Origin: Syncephalis fuscata
Taxonomy: Eukaryota > Zoopagomycota > Zoopagomycetes > Zoopagales > Piptocephalidaceae
DNA length: 64,000 bases
Reading direction: 5' to 3'
Assembly (NCBI GenBank): GCA_025786725.1
Contig: JAHLTZ010000019.1
Span: forward strand, 248,001-312,000
The translations under genes were made by a program, and so were the position numbers. Of this stretch, positions 28,013 through 40,260 are shown piece by piece. How positions within the stretch are numbered: the stretch's first letter is position 1; each line of letters starts with the position of its first letter. Below the pieces are notes generated by a model, which was given only the letters and a program-made list of their open reading frames with translations, was not told where the DNA came from and made no database searches.

Positions 28013-29580
28013 CTAACGCGAATTCTTCGCTGATGCGTGTTTCCAGACGGCCATTAAATCACTATAGCAATATTATTATCCGTTAAATTTAATTAGTATA
28101 GAACACGATAACTTACGTCACAACACTAGTCCATGGCACGTTAACAAATGTCATACAGCATTGTAGACTGTCATAGACAACAGGTTCTGGATGCTCATTA
28201 AGTGCAATACGTTTTAACGATTGGAAAAACGACGCAGCAGAATTAGGTCGAACAAACGGCGCAAATGGGCTTTCTGATCGTTTAGGATAATAATCCTCTG
28301 GTGAGGCGTATTCTTTGTGCTCGGAGTACTGCTGATTCTCAGCACCATGGACATCATAGCCGGTAATAGCAACTTGAGCATGACCTTTACCGCCAGGACC
28401 ACGCATCATAATAAACTCGGTTAGTGGTGGATCATTGCCAGTAGTTAACCGAAAACGACGATTAATTTTCGGTGCTGTTTTACGCTTATAGTTGTCCATT
28501 AGTGCGGCAAAACTAGCTGCACCTTGAAATAAAGTAACTTTATAGTTGCTATTGCCATCCTGTGATACACGCCGACCATTTAATGCTGATAATGCAGCAT
28601 CTGTGCCGCCTGACGCATCAAATCTTGTATTATTGTTATTATTGTTGTTGTTATTGTCGCTACTACTATTATTATAGTGTGAAGTAGTTGCCGGTACCAT
28701 GGCTGATAATTCAACACATAAATATTCTCCATCACGTACTACTAATTGCTCAAATGCGTCTTCAAAGTCTTCAACTACATAGTAGATGAGTGGCCAGGAA
28801 CATTCCCAGCTTCTTTCCTTTTCATTGACGCTCGATTTTGTAGGCATTGCATACACACTTCGACTTACACGACGTGTTGTTTGAATCATACTACTTCGAC
28901 GTCCCGTGGGCGAAGCTGCTTCAACATTACGTTTACAAACCGCCACTGTTAGCTTTACAGGCACCTATGTCAAGGTTGAAGGATTAATACCAACTGAGCT
29001 GATACACAACTATCTTCTAACTTACTTGAACGATAAGATTAAGAAAAAATGTTTCTTTCCAAAGAACAATATCATTATCAAGATGCGGCATTGGATTAGG
29101 CTGCGTTTGACGTCGTTTAACAAACACCGGATCTGCATTATCTTCAAGGGTTTGTCGATGGGTAAATACAGAAGATGGTCGTGAAGAAGATAGACTTGCA
29201 CGATCATCATGCATAGCATCTCGTTCATCAGGTTGATCAACGGCTTTACGTACGAAAAATAGTAAGTCATCGGTATCAGGATCGTTGTAATCTACGAAAT
29301 ACTCGCGAAAAAGATTTTTCCATCTAGATATACACAATTTAATACAAGCCGGCCACGGATACTATGTGGCTAACTACCTTGGATCGACTAAATCAGGATC
29401 GCCTTCGACTATTTGACCATAAAGCGATTTACTAGATTGCCGGTGCCGAATAATACGTGAGTCTGGATCACCGCTAGCATGTTTTCCGCTAGCCAATTGT
29501 GCCACCGTCATAGGTGGCGTAAGCGACTCTGTCTCCAGCCGTTGAAGAATATTACCCAAAGTACGCATGATTAGCGTCAA
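28013..29580 (-). CDS. KIAA0930 (C22orf9/DUF2045) family protein
   Basis: Four exons are visible: 29580 down to about 29385, then from about 29328, 28964 and 28062. Conserved blocks in order: RWKNLFREYFVDYNDP, DDLLFFVRK, LWKETFFLNLIVQ, LTVAVCKR, VEDFEDAFEQLVVRDGEYLCVEL, VTLFQGAASFAAL, EFIMMRGPGGKGHAQVA and a final block MTFVNVPWTSVVTDL with MAVWK. These follow the order and spacing of animal KIAA0930, whose molecular function is not established. Lineage-specific insertions include an Asn run (SSSDNNNN...) in the middle. The last exon (ending at TAG 28013-28015) splices in phase after ACG of SVVT. Translation may start at 29580 or at the ATG at 29568. No signal peptide or membrane segment. Confidence 0.85.
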
Positions 29581-30841
29581 ATAGTTAGATTGTCAAGAGT
29601 GGTAATAATAAACTAATAAGCTGTTAAAGTCTTATTCGTCTAATGATGAAATAGCAAAAGCGCTATAATATCCCCCAAAACAAACCGGAAACTAAAAGCG
29701 AAACGAGATTAACTATGGCGTAGTTGCACTTCAAGATGGCTATAGAATAACAATAGAAAGTCGACGAGATGATACAACAAAGGTACAAGTAATAAAAAAC
29801 AACCAGGTAGACCCATAAAGACACCGTTTTATTTTGAGCACAGGTAGATACTAATCCATAATTAAACTTAACTAAAATTTTCTTTTGATGCCTAATAGTA
29901 CAATTATTTTTTATTGCTTTCACTTCCTAATACGCATTACAACCATTTTAATAAATAAATTAAAAATTAATTACACTCACTCTGTTATTTAATAATATGT
30001 TATGTGGCAATGGCATCGATCTTTTTTACTAAACTTACTACTTTATCAGTAGCATGTCCTATAATAATGACTTATATTTGGTAGTAAACTTTTTTTCTAT
30101 TTATTTACTCTTTTATTGCATTTACTATTTTATTAATAATACATACATTTATATGTTTGAATAAATTGAATCAACGTGTAGAAACAACATAGCTACTGAT
30201 AAAACAATAACTTTTGTTAATAGTCATATAACAATATAAAGTAAAACGAATGGACAAAAGATATCATATGAATAATGATAATAATAAACCAATGTCTTAC
30301 CAAACATAATTGTTAATAAATAAGCAGCTTTTATCAATGGTGTTTAATTATAAACAATAGAATAATAAAAGTAGAAATTATAGTATTAGAACTAAACCAT
30401 GTATATCGCAATCAATATAATGCGCAAGGTGTATTAAAGTTTATAACAAATAGAATATATCTAACGTATAATAAAATGATATATACTATAATAAATATAC
30501 AATTAAGATTATATTAATAAATGCTAATATATGTTTACTGACTAAAAATAATAATTAACTAATATATACCAATATTTGTTAAAATATATACTTAATAATA
30601 AAACGAGTGTGATATAGTAACTAAACTTTATAATAAATATTAGTAAATATACATTGTTAAATAGCATAGTTAGTTTGCAATCTTTCTGCTATAATAGTAT
30701 TTATATTATATCCTAAATCTATCAGAGAATATACCCAACTAATTAAAACATAAGCAAACTTATTTTTAACAAATTTTAAATTTGGGTTTTGATTTATATA
30801 ACAAATACTGCTAAAAATTTCAGTGCTCAGATTTGAGCTAT
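29581..30841. other. Very AT-rich spacer
   Basis: No gene seen. Long A/T runs and TAATAAA words on both strands; nothing beyond composition stands out. Confidence 0.5.
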
Positions 30842-30913
30842 GGGGGATTGGCGCAATGGTAGCGCGTTCGTCTCCAAAGCGAAAGGTTGTGTGTTCGAAT
30901 CACTCATTCCCCA
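30842..30913 (+). tRNA. tRNA-Trp (anticodon CCA)
   Basis: A 72-nt cloverleaf without intron. The acceptor stem GGGGGAT/ATTCCCC pairs with one G-U, the D arm is GCGC/GCGC, and the anticodon arm is TTCGT-CTCCAAA-GCGAA with anticodon CCA. The T arm GTGTG/CACTC around TTCGAAT has one T-T mismatch at its second pair. The discriminator base is A. The A box (TGGCGCAATGG) and B box (GTTCGAATC) are present and the gene is followed by a CTTTTTG run, a normal Pol III terminator. Confidence 0.93.
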
Positions 30914-31173
30914 TTCTTTTTGCTCCGTTTGTGTTCTATTTTGCTAATTAAACTATGTTTATTCTTTTGTTCAGTCGCGATGGGACATGTAGGCACGCGT
31001 GCAAGTGGTTTAGTTTTTAATACGCTAGCAATCTATATGCTATAGGGGGGATCATTTGTAGTGCTGACATTAAATAGTAATTTAAATAGGCTGTTTATTC
31101 ATTCTTTCACCAGTATTCGTCACAGTACGTCTTTCAATTTTGTTATTCTTGCCACTTTTCATCAATCGTCGTT

Positions 31174-32178
31174 ATGGCCTCGCACAATCCGTTTGATGAC
31201 GAGGAGGATCTTATTGTATCCAATACAGATGATCCCTTTGCCGATCCATCGATTGCCAACGCGCTACGATCGACAACGATAGAATTATCGTCAACAACAA
31301 CGACGTCGCAGTCGCAGCCGTTGATGACGCCGACGGCGCTCAACTTTACACCTTCGCCTACGAAATCGACCCAGAACGGGACGATTGACTCGCGCGAGGC
31401 CGAACTTCGTCGTCGCGAGCAAGAACTGGCAGAAAGGGAGCATCGACTGCGCGAAGAGGCAGAAGCTATTCGCAATGCACCTGGTGTTCTACGCCCACCT
31501 AACTTTCCCTTCTTTTATCCGCTCATCTACCTCGACATTGACGTTGAAATCCCAGAAAGTGAACGTTCTATTGTGCGTCTATTGTTCCGTTCCTGGCTGG
31601 CCACGGTAGGCACGCTATTATGGAACGCGATTGCCTGCTTCCTTATACTAGTATCGCACGCCAACGGTGTCACGACTGGTGCCAGTGATTTCGGCGTAGC
31701 ATTTATGTACTGCTTCACCATTACGGCTGCCTCCTTTTTCCTATGGTACCGGCCTATCTACAATGGATATATGAAAGAGCGATCGATGTATTACTGTAAG
31801 TTAATTGTAATTGTTTAGTAATATTTTTATTAATAATATACAATTAATATAGACATTTTTTTCATATTTAATGGATTTCATATTGGATTCCAGTACTATA
31901 TGACTATTGGCATTCCATCATCTGGTTCTGCTGGTATTATCAATACTATTTCGATGATGAGTGACGGTAAAGTCGTTGCATCTATCTTTGGTATCATTGC
32001 TTCGGTATTATGGGGAGTTGGAGGCACATTTTCGCTCTACTTGTATCGCAAGGTCCATCACCATTACCGAATGCAAGGACATACATTTGCCGATGCTAAA
32101 GGCGATGCCTTCCAGACCATGGCCACTAGCAGTCTAAGCGGTGGATATAATCGTACACAAGCTAGTAATAATGTGTAG
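31174..32178 (+). CDS. Secretory carrier-associated membrane protein (SCAMP)
   Basis: Exons 31174-31795 and 31853-32178 join in frame. The N-terminus starts MASHNPFDDEED, with the NPF motif that binds EH-domain proteins. A coiled coil follows (EAELRRREQELAEREHRL) and then the SCAMP core: NFPFFYPLIYLDIDVEIPE, four membrane segments, and the cytoplasmic amphipathic E-peptide-like segment (FLWYRPIYNGYMKERS). SCAMPs act in post-Golgi recycling and exo/endocytosis. The family is well known from animals and plants and largely missing from model yeasts, so its presence fits an early-diverging fungus. The C-terminal tail is short (HTFADAKGDAF...). Confidence 0.93.
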
Positions 32179-32361
32179 CATCATAGCCAGGCACGTGTAT
32201 GATGATGTCAATTATCCAGTCTGCGTGCAGGCACGCTAAAGACACGTTATTTTACTTTAGCAGTAGATTGAATGTGCCAAACATTAATTCAATAAATATG
32301 TGTTTTAAAACCAATTTAATGATGAATAAGTTTATTACTCCGATTAGAAAGCAAAAAGTAT

Positions 32362-32727
32362 TTACAGCTTAGAAGCTGGTGGAGCTAGTTGGGCGAGGAC
32401 TTTGTCTAACTTCATGGCCGTCATCATATTGCCCTTGATCTTAATGATACCCTTCATAAAAGCCTGTTGACCCTTTAGTTTACCGCTGGCCAGCTCGACG
32501 AATGGCTTCTCGTCAACGCTGATGGTAATATCTGACTTGGCGGCAGCGCCTTCTGCGGACGATCCCTTGCCGTCCTTTAGGTTAAGCGTGTGCTTCACCT
32601 GTCCTCCTGCTGTTTTGACGTCAAAAACGAAGATGGCTTTGGTATCTTTAACCAACTTTTCACGATCGCTGTCGGGCAAAGACGCAAGACCGGCGTCAAA
32701 TTGCTTGAAAATAGCGGTTGCAGACAT
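32362..32727 (-). CDS. Stand-alone SCP2 sterol-carrier protein with peroxisomal signal
   Basis: Single-exon gene of about 121 residues. The SCP2 fold is recognisable from FVFDVKTAGGQVKHTLNLKDG, then SDITISVDEKPFVEL and GKLKGQQAFMKGIIKIKGNM. The protein ends in SKL, a canonical PTS1, so it is very probably imported into peroxisomes and handles acyl-CoA or lipid ligands there. I choose the ATG at 32727 (MSATAIFKQF). An in-frame ATG at 32760 would add eleven hydrophobic residues that family members lack. Confidence 0.92.
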   Translation of the reverse strand: MSATAIFKQFDAGLASLPDSDREKLVKDTKAIFVFDVKTAGGQVKHTLNLKDGKGSSAEGAAAKSDITISVDEKPFVELASGKLKGQQAFMKGIIKIKGNMMTAMKLDKVLAQLAPPASKL

Positions 32728-32909
32728 GATGATAGTAATAGGAGCTGAGTATGAAAACAATTGAGTTGATCAAATAGAACTAGAAGGAAAGAAGAGTATT
32801 TATTATTTGTGGAGTGTGTTGTCGTCTAACGTCATCCTTTAATACTTTGTTGGTTGATCTACTCACACACACATGATGTAAACGGCATTACCACGTTGTT
32901 ATTGCCGAA

Positions 32910-34200
32910 TCACGTGAAGGCTAAATTAGACCATTGGGTCGCGACCACAAGACCGAATATCATTGCAAGTTTCCAGGTTACTTCCAGTGGTGATAGATCT
33001 GCTAGAAGTGAGGCGGCACCTGCACAAACTGTACACATAATGGCTATAATAGTAAAAGAGGGGTTAGTAATAAGTGTAGTTAATAATAATAATAATAATA
33101 ATAATAACAATAATAATAGTAACAAAAATGAGATTAATAATAAAGTGATCAATAATAGTAAAGAAATAGTATTGATAATAATGATAGATTAATACATCAA
33201 ATTAATTAATACAATGTTTATCATTGTATAAATGTATGATAACCTACCACCAGCATTACTTAAGCCAAAGGTAGTACCACGATAGACAAGAAGTCGACCA
33301 CTATCTGGCAATGCATCCTTGCCACGCTCGTCAAAGATAATAAGCTGGTAACGACCATATTCTAAAAGTGGGCCCGACTTTGCATCATCCCATGTGTTTG
33401 TATCCCATTTATATTCAGTTGTATCGCCGGATATGTTCGCGGCAAGTGTTACTTGGTGGCGATCAGGACCGGCAACAAGTATAGTCAGGTTTTTTGGTGG
33501 AAAGCGAAGATTATCATCGTACTTCCATTTAAACGTAATAGTTTCACCTAGACGATAGCGTGGTGTATAATTCTCTCTAGCCTGTGGCTCTGTCATAACA
33601 AGTCGACCAGGCGGATGAGATGGATCCATAGTGTCGGCTGGATTGAGCTTTTCGCTGCTATTACCGCTAGTGCTACTGCTATCAATATCAGTTAGATTAT
33701 GTTTTTTACCGTTAAATATAGCTTTTGAATCCATATCCGCTGTTTTATTACTTGATGAACTACTACTTTCATTACTTGTATTATGACGATCTGCTTCACT
33801 TGTCGCTTCTTTACTATTGCCATTCGCTTTACTCTTGCCATTATTTGATTCTTTTTTATCTTTCTCTTCTACTGATGTGCTGTTCGATGATGGCGGTGTC
33901 GACTTATCCAAATCACTAGACCTGGACGAAGATGCTACTGTTTCTTTAGTATGTCCTACTGATCCATGGCCATTGGAATCCGTGTTCATAGTATTATTAT
34001 TATTATGGTTATTATTATTCGATGTATTGACATCTATATTATTTTAATATTTAACATTTATTATATTAATTGTATTTACCTCGACGGACTATAACTACAC
34101 CATCATAAACGTTAGAAATTGATGTAGAGGTACATAATGTAGCATAAATTGTATACGTGATAGCAACTAATAGCCAACAATAGAATGTATATCTATGCAT
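32910..34200 (-). CDS. Secreted or membrane-anchored fungal protein, DUF7137-like
   Basis: Three exons. The first (34200 to about 34082) begins with a signal peptide (MHRYTFYCWLLVAITYTIYA). The second is a long Ser/Asn/Lys-rich linker followed by a compact domain: PPGRLVMTEPQ, RYRLGETITFKWKYDDNLRFPPK, LTILVAGPD, TEYKWDTNTW, and GRYQLIIFDERG. This resembles the beta-sandwich fungal DUF7137 domain. The last exon gives a hydrophobic C-terminal tail, either a membrane anchor or a GPI signal. The last intron (about 33047-33246) is about 200 nt and contains an AAT trinucleotide tract. Role unknown, probably extracellular or wall-related. Confidence 0.65.
33081..33117. repeat. (AAT)n microsatellite
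   Basis: Trinucleotide TAA/AAT run with one AAC interruption, located in the last intron of the DUF7137-like gene. Confidence 0.85.
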
Positions 34201-34373
34201 GTTATTGATACTTTACTAATAACGTGGATAACATATGAAAAGAAAATACGATGTCCAGCAACTTTACTATTATAGTAGTCGTGTTTTATATAACATCTTA
34301 ATCATAAACAATAGTTCAAAGGGGTACTGACAATGGAAGGAGAAGGCGATAACAACAAATGTGACTTATTTTA

Positions 34374-37300
34374 CTACTTGATAAGTTTAAGGGACCAGTT
34401 GTTGCCGACCAAGGTGGCAGGATTACGGATAACACAGCGAGTACCGGGTTGCGCGCCTGTGTCTCCAAGTGATGCTAATATTTGAGTACAGGAAACATCA
34501 GTTTGTGCAGTACGAGTTGTATTTTTGCTAGTAATGCCATGGCCAGTTTCTTCAATGGCTGCATAGCGCCAATCTGATTCGGTTGCACCAAGAATAATAA
34601 CCCGTTCTATACGTAGTTTTCGCGCTGACACTTGTTCATTATACTTGTCGCTAATTGTATCAAGTTCAAGCATGGATAGCTTTCTGTAGTCGGTAGGCGA
34701 TTCGGAAGTAAGAACACCGTCCTTGAATATAAAACGACGATGTATATAGGCACCATCCAAAAAGTCGTACGTTACACCGTCGTCAATGTAAAGTTCGCCT
34801 TGTGCTGTTCCCTATAATATGCCGTTGGATCAGTTAGTGTATTGACTAGGGTTTTATACTTACATTATTGTCAAGTGCAACAATCAACGTAAATGGATCA
34901 TCCTTCATTAGTGTGGAAGCGGATCGAATGCGCTGTCGTGTCGATATAATTGATCCACCTCGAATGTATACTGGAATACGGTTAAGCGGTGCGGCTGCTT
35001 GTAATTGGCCTGGTAAATATTTGACCATTGTAAAGTAGTCATACCATGGCTAGTTATAATATTAAATATTAATAAACCAAAATATATAAATTAGATATTA
35101 CGCTTACCTCACTGCCTGGTAAGACTACATTGATAAAGGCTGCATTGGACTGAGTAACTGGACATATAAGCAGGTCACGGCCTAGCATGTATTGTTTATC
35201 GTTGGCAAAAAGAGAAATATCTTTTGGAAATTCAATAAACATTGGTCTAAACAATTAATACTGTATTAGTTATTGTCATCTATTTTGATTATTTAATTAC
35301 CTGGCCACTGGCATGCCTGTAAGTGCTGAAATGCGGAAGAGTGTATACCAGAATGGCAATAGGCTGTACCGTATACGGATAGCATCTCGCATCAACAGCA
35401 TGTATTTCTTTTCGAATAGCCATGGCTCACGTCGTTTTGAGTCAAGATGGGCATGGGCACGGAAGAAAGGTTGGAAAGCACCTGCTTGATACCAACGTAC
35501 CAATAATTCAGGTTCTGGATTGCCAAAGAAGCCACCCACATCGGCTAAATAATAACCATGTGATTAATAATAAATACTATACAATAAGTAGGATAAATAC
35601 TTACCGCCTACAAATGGAATACCACCCAAACTGGTACTCAACACCATTTGAATTGATAAAGCTAATTGCTCCCATGTTGCCATATTATCGCCAGTCCACA
35701 CTGCGCTTACTTTCTGTGTACCAGGGAAGAATGCGCGTGACAATACGAATGGACGACGTGTTGGTGAAGTGCGTCGTTGCACACCACGTGCAGTCGATTC
35801 GTGCTAATAATTTGTATAAATTAATATTGTATTGCTAACAGCTAATGGCCAATATAACTTACGAAAAGCAGTCCAAATAGATTATGAACGTCGCGATGTT
35901 CCCAATTACCATAGTGGATCATTTCCTTGGGCATTGTAATTTCTGGTCCGCTGAATACTGATGGCTATATTGACATGTATTGTGAATAAAAGTCGCATCA
36001 ATCAATTCAGCGTTAATAAACTTACTTCATTCATATCATTCCAAATGTGTAAAAATTCAGTTGTATATTTGTATTGATCAAATTGGAATTTTTCAATCCA
36101 CCATTGCTGTGCTTGTGGATTTAAATAATCAATCCAGCGAGAATTACCGGGCCAGCACCATCCTTCAAAGTCAGTACCATCTGGCCGTTTGATCCATAGT
36201 CCTTTTTCGGTTGCTTCTTTGAATACATAGTAGTCTGGATCATTTTTAATATGTGGATCTACAATTGTAACCATCTAAAGTAAAATAAATAAATATATTA
36301 ATAAGTCGATATGTATATGTATATATTTAATTGGCATTAACACTTACCTTTCTTCCCTTACTGCCCAAGTTATTTTGCATAGTAATTGGATCAGGGAATT
36401 TGGTCAGATCCCAAGTAAAGTAGCGACGTTCTATTGTATGATCAATATCTAGCCAAATGACATCGTAAGGGATATCATAACGATCAAAGTTGGCATCAAC
36501 TTGTTTGACGTCTTCCTGATTCAGATAGTTCCATCGGCATTGATGATAACCCAATGAAAACTCGGGTGGCTGAGCAGGATGGCCAGTAAGACGACCATAT
36601 TGTGCATAGATGTCGGAAGGATTTGGGCCAGGAAGTAAAAGAACATCAAGTACGCCCGACTCACTTACCCAGTGGGTGCGTGTACTTTTGTCGCTTTGTT
36701 CAAATTGGCCATCAATCTAACGAATAAATATTATTTAATTAGCTATTTAATTAGTTATTTAATTAGTTTATAATAGTGCTCTACTAACATCATCTGTCGA
36801 TAATGGTTCTTTAACAATATCAATCCATGTCTCTGCTGAGTTAAGCCAGAACGCAGCCGCTGTATTGCCTGAGTTGCGGTGTCCTAGCATTAGTGGTACT
36901 GACCCATAAAGTGCCATTGGCGAGTCACTTAGATGCTGAAAGACATCAAGATTGTATAAACGGTAAGGATCTGTGTACGCGTTTTCGCCACCTCTATTGC
37001 TTATTATTAGTATTAATATAGCGCTATTTGTTCCACATACCGTGTAGTTTTTAGCGAAATAGGTGCTGCATGAGATGGAATGCCGTAGACGTGTTCTGCA
37101 CCAGGAAAAGTAATATCGAGTGCTACAGCAGTGGGTCCTGTACACATATTAACTTAATTAGTATAGATGATAAATGTCTGTATACTATTACCGTTTGGTT
37201 TTGGATCATGGTTGCCATTAAAATCTTCTTCCCAAGCACCGTCTTCGTTGATTTGGTCCAGTTCCGAAGTAGCTACTTTAGATGTAGGCGTATCTGATGA

Positions 37301-37927
37301 TGCATCGGCCGATCCAGCCGATACTGAGGCTGGCTTATCACGTATACGTTCAAATCGCATTAAGCCACGCTCATTGAGTACCATCGTTGTTTGGCCATTT
37401 TGCTGTAGTTCAACTCGCCATGGCCGAAGCTGCATCACTAGTTCAATGTTGCTATCCTCTGCATAGCTCAATCGAACTTTGTTTTGTTCCGTCACCAATG
37501 AGCCTTTTGCAGAGGGCATTATGCCATCAAATTGCAGTACGAATTTGTCAAGTTCACTGAACCGTGGTCGTTTCGACGTGGGGTCGGATACTTGGAGGCG
37601 AACAACGCCATTAGACGATGTTAACACAACCAGTCGTAAAGGTGACAAAGCTGGTTTGCCTTCCGGTACATCCTCGTGTAACTGTGCAGTCAACACACCT
37701 TCATTGAACTGGACTGAGCTACCATCAAGCCAATAGGGTGTTTGGCGTTCTGTCGTTTCTGCCAACATGTAGTCGGCATAGCGTCGATTACGCCGACAAA
37801 AGCCTGATTGTGCACATTTCTTAAAATCCTCTTCTTTAACGCCGTCACTCATATTCGCCACAAGTAGCGTAGTTACTAGCCAGGCGGTGATAACTGCGCT
37901 GACGCGCGTATTCAAACCAAATGGCAT
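34374..37927 (-). CDS. Glucosidase II alpha subunit (GH31)
   Basis: ER enzyme that trims the two inner glucoses from N-linked glycans during the calnexin cycle. About eleven exons give a product a little under 1000 residues, close to the family length. It has a signal peptide ([20 protein letters not shown]) and the typical N-terminus [15 protein letters not shown]31 blocks follow: [33 protein letters not shown], the nucleophile motif WNDMNEP (an intron falls between E and P) and SRAFFPGTQ followed by AVWTGDN with the acid/base Asp. Further blocks are [26 protein letters not shown] and a C-terminal beta-domain ([10 protein letters not shown]). All key residues are present. The start is at 37927, because the longer frame upstream lacks support. 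Confidence 0.95.
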
Positions 37928-38380
37928 GGTTGGTTGGTTATAGTTTCCAATAACAAGCAATGACGTCAGTATGCAATTCGATAGATAAAAGAAAGACAAC
38001 TTGGCTTATTAGTTGTTATTGCAGTATAGGACACGTACAAGTTTGTTGTAAATAGAGGATTTGCAGTAGCAAGTAAGTAGGAGTGGTCGATAAGAGAAAG
38101 GGGAAGATGAGTGAACACGTAATAACAACTTGAACTTGACTAGTATTTATTTATTTAATTATATTTAAGTAAGTAGATAGGCCAATACTTCATCATCTGT
38201 GGTGTTAATGATGCTTTCTGCCTTGAATGAATTATCCACTCATTTAAGCCAGGTTTGACCGTAATGTCTACTTGAGCTTAACTGGTATTATTACTGGGTG
38301 GGTGCTCATCCACAAGTCTACACTTAATTAGTTTATAATTACATTTTTTTGATTTTCTTGTTTATTATTGTTAGTCGGCC
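37928..38380. other. Divergent promoter region of glucosidase II and Acinus homologue
   Basis: No gene seen. A GA-rich tract lies at about 38088-38105. Confidence 0.4.
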
Positions 38381-39680
38381 ATGGCGAATTCCACTCTGAC
38401 TCCTGCAAAACTTAAAGTAACTGAATTGAAAGATGAACTGGCAGCTAGACAACTGTCGACGAAAGGTAAAAAGGCCGAGCTTGTTGCGCGATTAGAGGAG
38501 GCACTTGTGCATGAGGAGCAAACCGGATCTGGTAATTCCACGCTACAACAGGGAGAACAGCCGGTTATTGAAGAAGAGGTAGCAGCAATAGCACCTGATA
38601 CGGTGTCCAAGGATAAAGCTATAGACAATGGATTGACTGTGCTTGATATACCATCGACCAGTAATGCGAACTTTACTAAACCTTCAACGCCATCAGATTC
38701 TAATGCAGTACAGTTGGAGGTAGAGGTGGTAGCATCGATAAATGACCAAGCAGTGTCTGCTATAGAAAATAGAGCAGAATCAATAGCGACTAAAGAGTCA
38801 CCAGATGCAATGGACCAAGCATTTGAATCTATTGCTACTCCACCAACTGTAACATCTATACCTGCTTCTACTATGGATGAATCAACTGCTGATAAGATAG
38901 AAAATACCATTACCAATACTACTATTGCTGCTGACAATACTATTGCCACCACCAGCACCACTACTACTGACATGGATACGTCAGCTTATATTGATCAAGG
39001 ACGTAATAGTCTATGTGTATGGAATTTTGTTCGTCCATTTACGCTACCACAGGCTAAAGAGCTGTTTGAACGGCATGGAGAGATAAAGCAATTCTGGATG
39101 GATAAATTACGATCACGTTGCTATGTTACGGTAAGCAGTATTATTATTATTATTGCGTAATTAAGTAATACAGCTTGATTTAACATTAATTACTGACTAT
39201 TAATGTATATAGTTTAATTCGGCTCAAGAAGCTGCCGTGGCAGCAAGTGCAATTAATGGCATATTATTTCCAGAACCACATGGTAAACATTTAAATGTAG
39301 CACTGCTATCAAATGAACGTACCAACCAATTACTTGATGAAGAGCAGGCCGATTCACAATTAACGTCATCCAACCGCACTAAACGATTGTGGATTCAGCC
39401 ACAGACAAATGGTGATATTTTACTGGTGGATACAGATCCTCAAGCTAGTTCAAGTAGCAAACGTTTTCGCGAGGAATCAAGCAGTATGATCATGCCTGAT
39501 GATCGTTCTAAAAAGCGAACAGCATATGATACTAGTGCATCTTTGTCGCTACCACCGCCACCACCACCTCGTGTCGATATAAACCATTTATTCCAGAAAA
39601 CGAGAACAAAACCACATTTGTATTATCGGCCATTGACCGACCAAGAGGTCATAGAACGGCGACGAACACATCGTCAGTAG
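38381..39680 (+). CDS. Acinus homologue (SAP domain, RRM-like, RSB motif)
   Basis: Exons 38381-39130 and 39213-39680 join in frame (about 405 residues). The N-terminal SAP domain is LKVTELKDELAARQLSTKG with KKAELVARLEEAL. A long acidic Ser/Thr-rich linker follows. A degenerate RRM spans LCVWNFVRPFTLPQAKELFE, with IKQFWMDKLRSRCYVTF, to ASAINGILFP. The C-terminus has a proline run and the RSB motif (VDINHLFQKTRTKPHLYYRP, then LTDQEV), which in Acinus binds RNPS1 within the ASAP complex. Expected role: nuclear splicing and exon-junction-associated complex. It is much shorter than animal Acinus, with no RS domain seen. Confidence 0.88.
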
Positions 39681-39774
39681 AGTAAAAAAGGTTATTAGAA
39701 TTTTACAATGCTTGAATATAGTAAATTGAAATGTTGAAATGTTTCACTTGAATAATTTATTAATAATTAACATC

Positions 39775-40260
39775 ATTTAGTGTTAAATGACTATTTTAAT
39801 AACATTTAATTTATTAAATATAATAATGAGTGGTGAATGACATCAATCATCAAAATACTCATTATTGTAGGGGGGAGGCGTGGTGGCCTAAACGGTCAAC
39901 GCGTCTTCCCTAAAGTAGGAAAATGTTGGTTCGCCTAGTTCGAATCTTGTTTTCAGGAAATGCGTGATGGGATCCTTCCGTAGAAGAAATGGTCGATATT
40001 CCAACACGTGAGGAGAGCCACCAACGGTTTCAGTTGTAGATGGCAGGTTCTGCGTTGCGCGCGGATAGGTTCGAAATGAACCGTCTATTCTCCTAGGGGT
40101 GGCAGACAAATGCTGCAAATGCGCGGTTAGGTCCTACGGACCGTTGTCTCACTTAAGCTAATAAATTCAAATTCAAATACTCATTATTGTAGATTTATTA
40201 TTTGGTATACATATATACTCTATTCACAAATATTATTCCTATTGTATGTTCATTCTACTA
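39775..40260. repeat. Copy of the dispersed terminal-repeat family, interrupted by a SINE
   Basis: Shares TAGTGTTAAATGACTATTTT, GGTGAATGACATCAAT and ATTGTAGATTTATTAT with the ends of the large repeats. It is split by the tRNA-derived insertion at 39871-40174. Confidence 0.7.
39871..40174 (+). mobile_element. tRNA-derived SINE with 18-bp target-site duplication
   Basis: The 5' part is tRNA-like: A box TGGCCTAAACGG (39884-39895), B box GTTCGAATC (39938-39946), and a variable-arm-like insertion between them as in Ser or Leu tRNAs. A unique body of about 200 bp follows, then a short tail with AAATTCAAATTC. The element is flanked by a direct repeat AAATACTCATTATTGTAG at 39853-39870 and 40175-40192. 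This is the hallmark of LINE-mediated insertion. It sits inside an older dispersed repeat, so it is the younger insertion. Only one copy is in this window. Confidence 0.85.

Noticed and set aside
39888-40118. 76-codon frame on the minus strand
   Set aside because: It lies entirely within the SINE and is antisense to the tRNA-like part.
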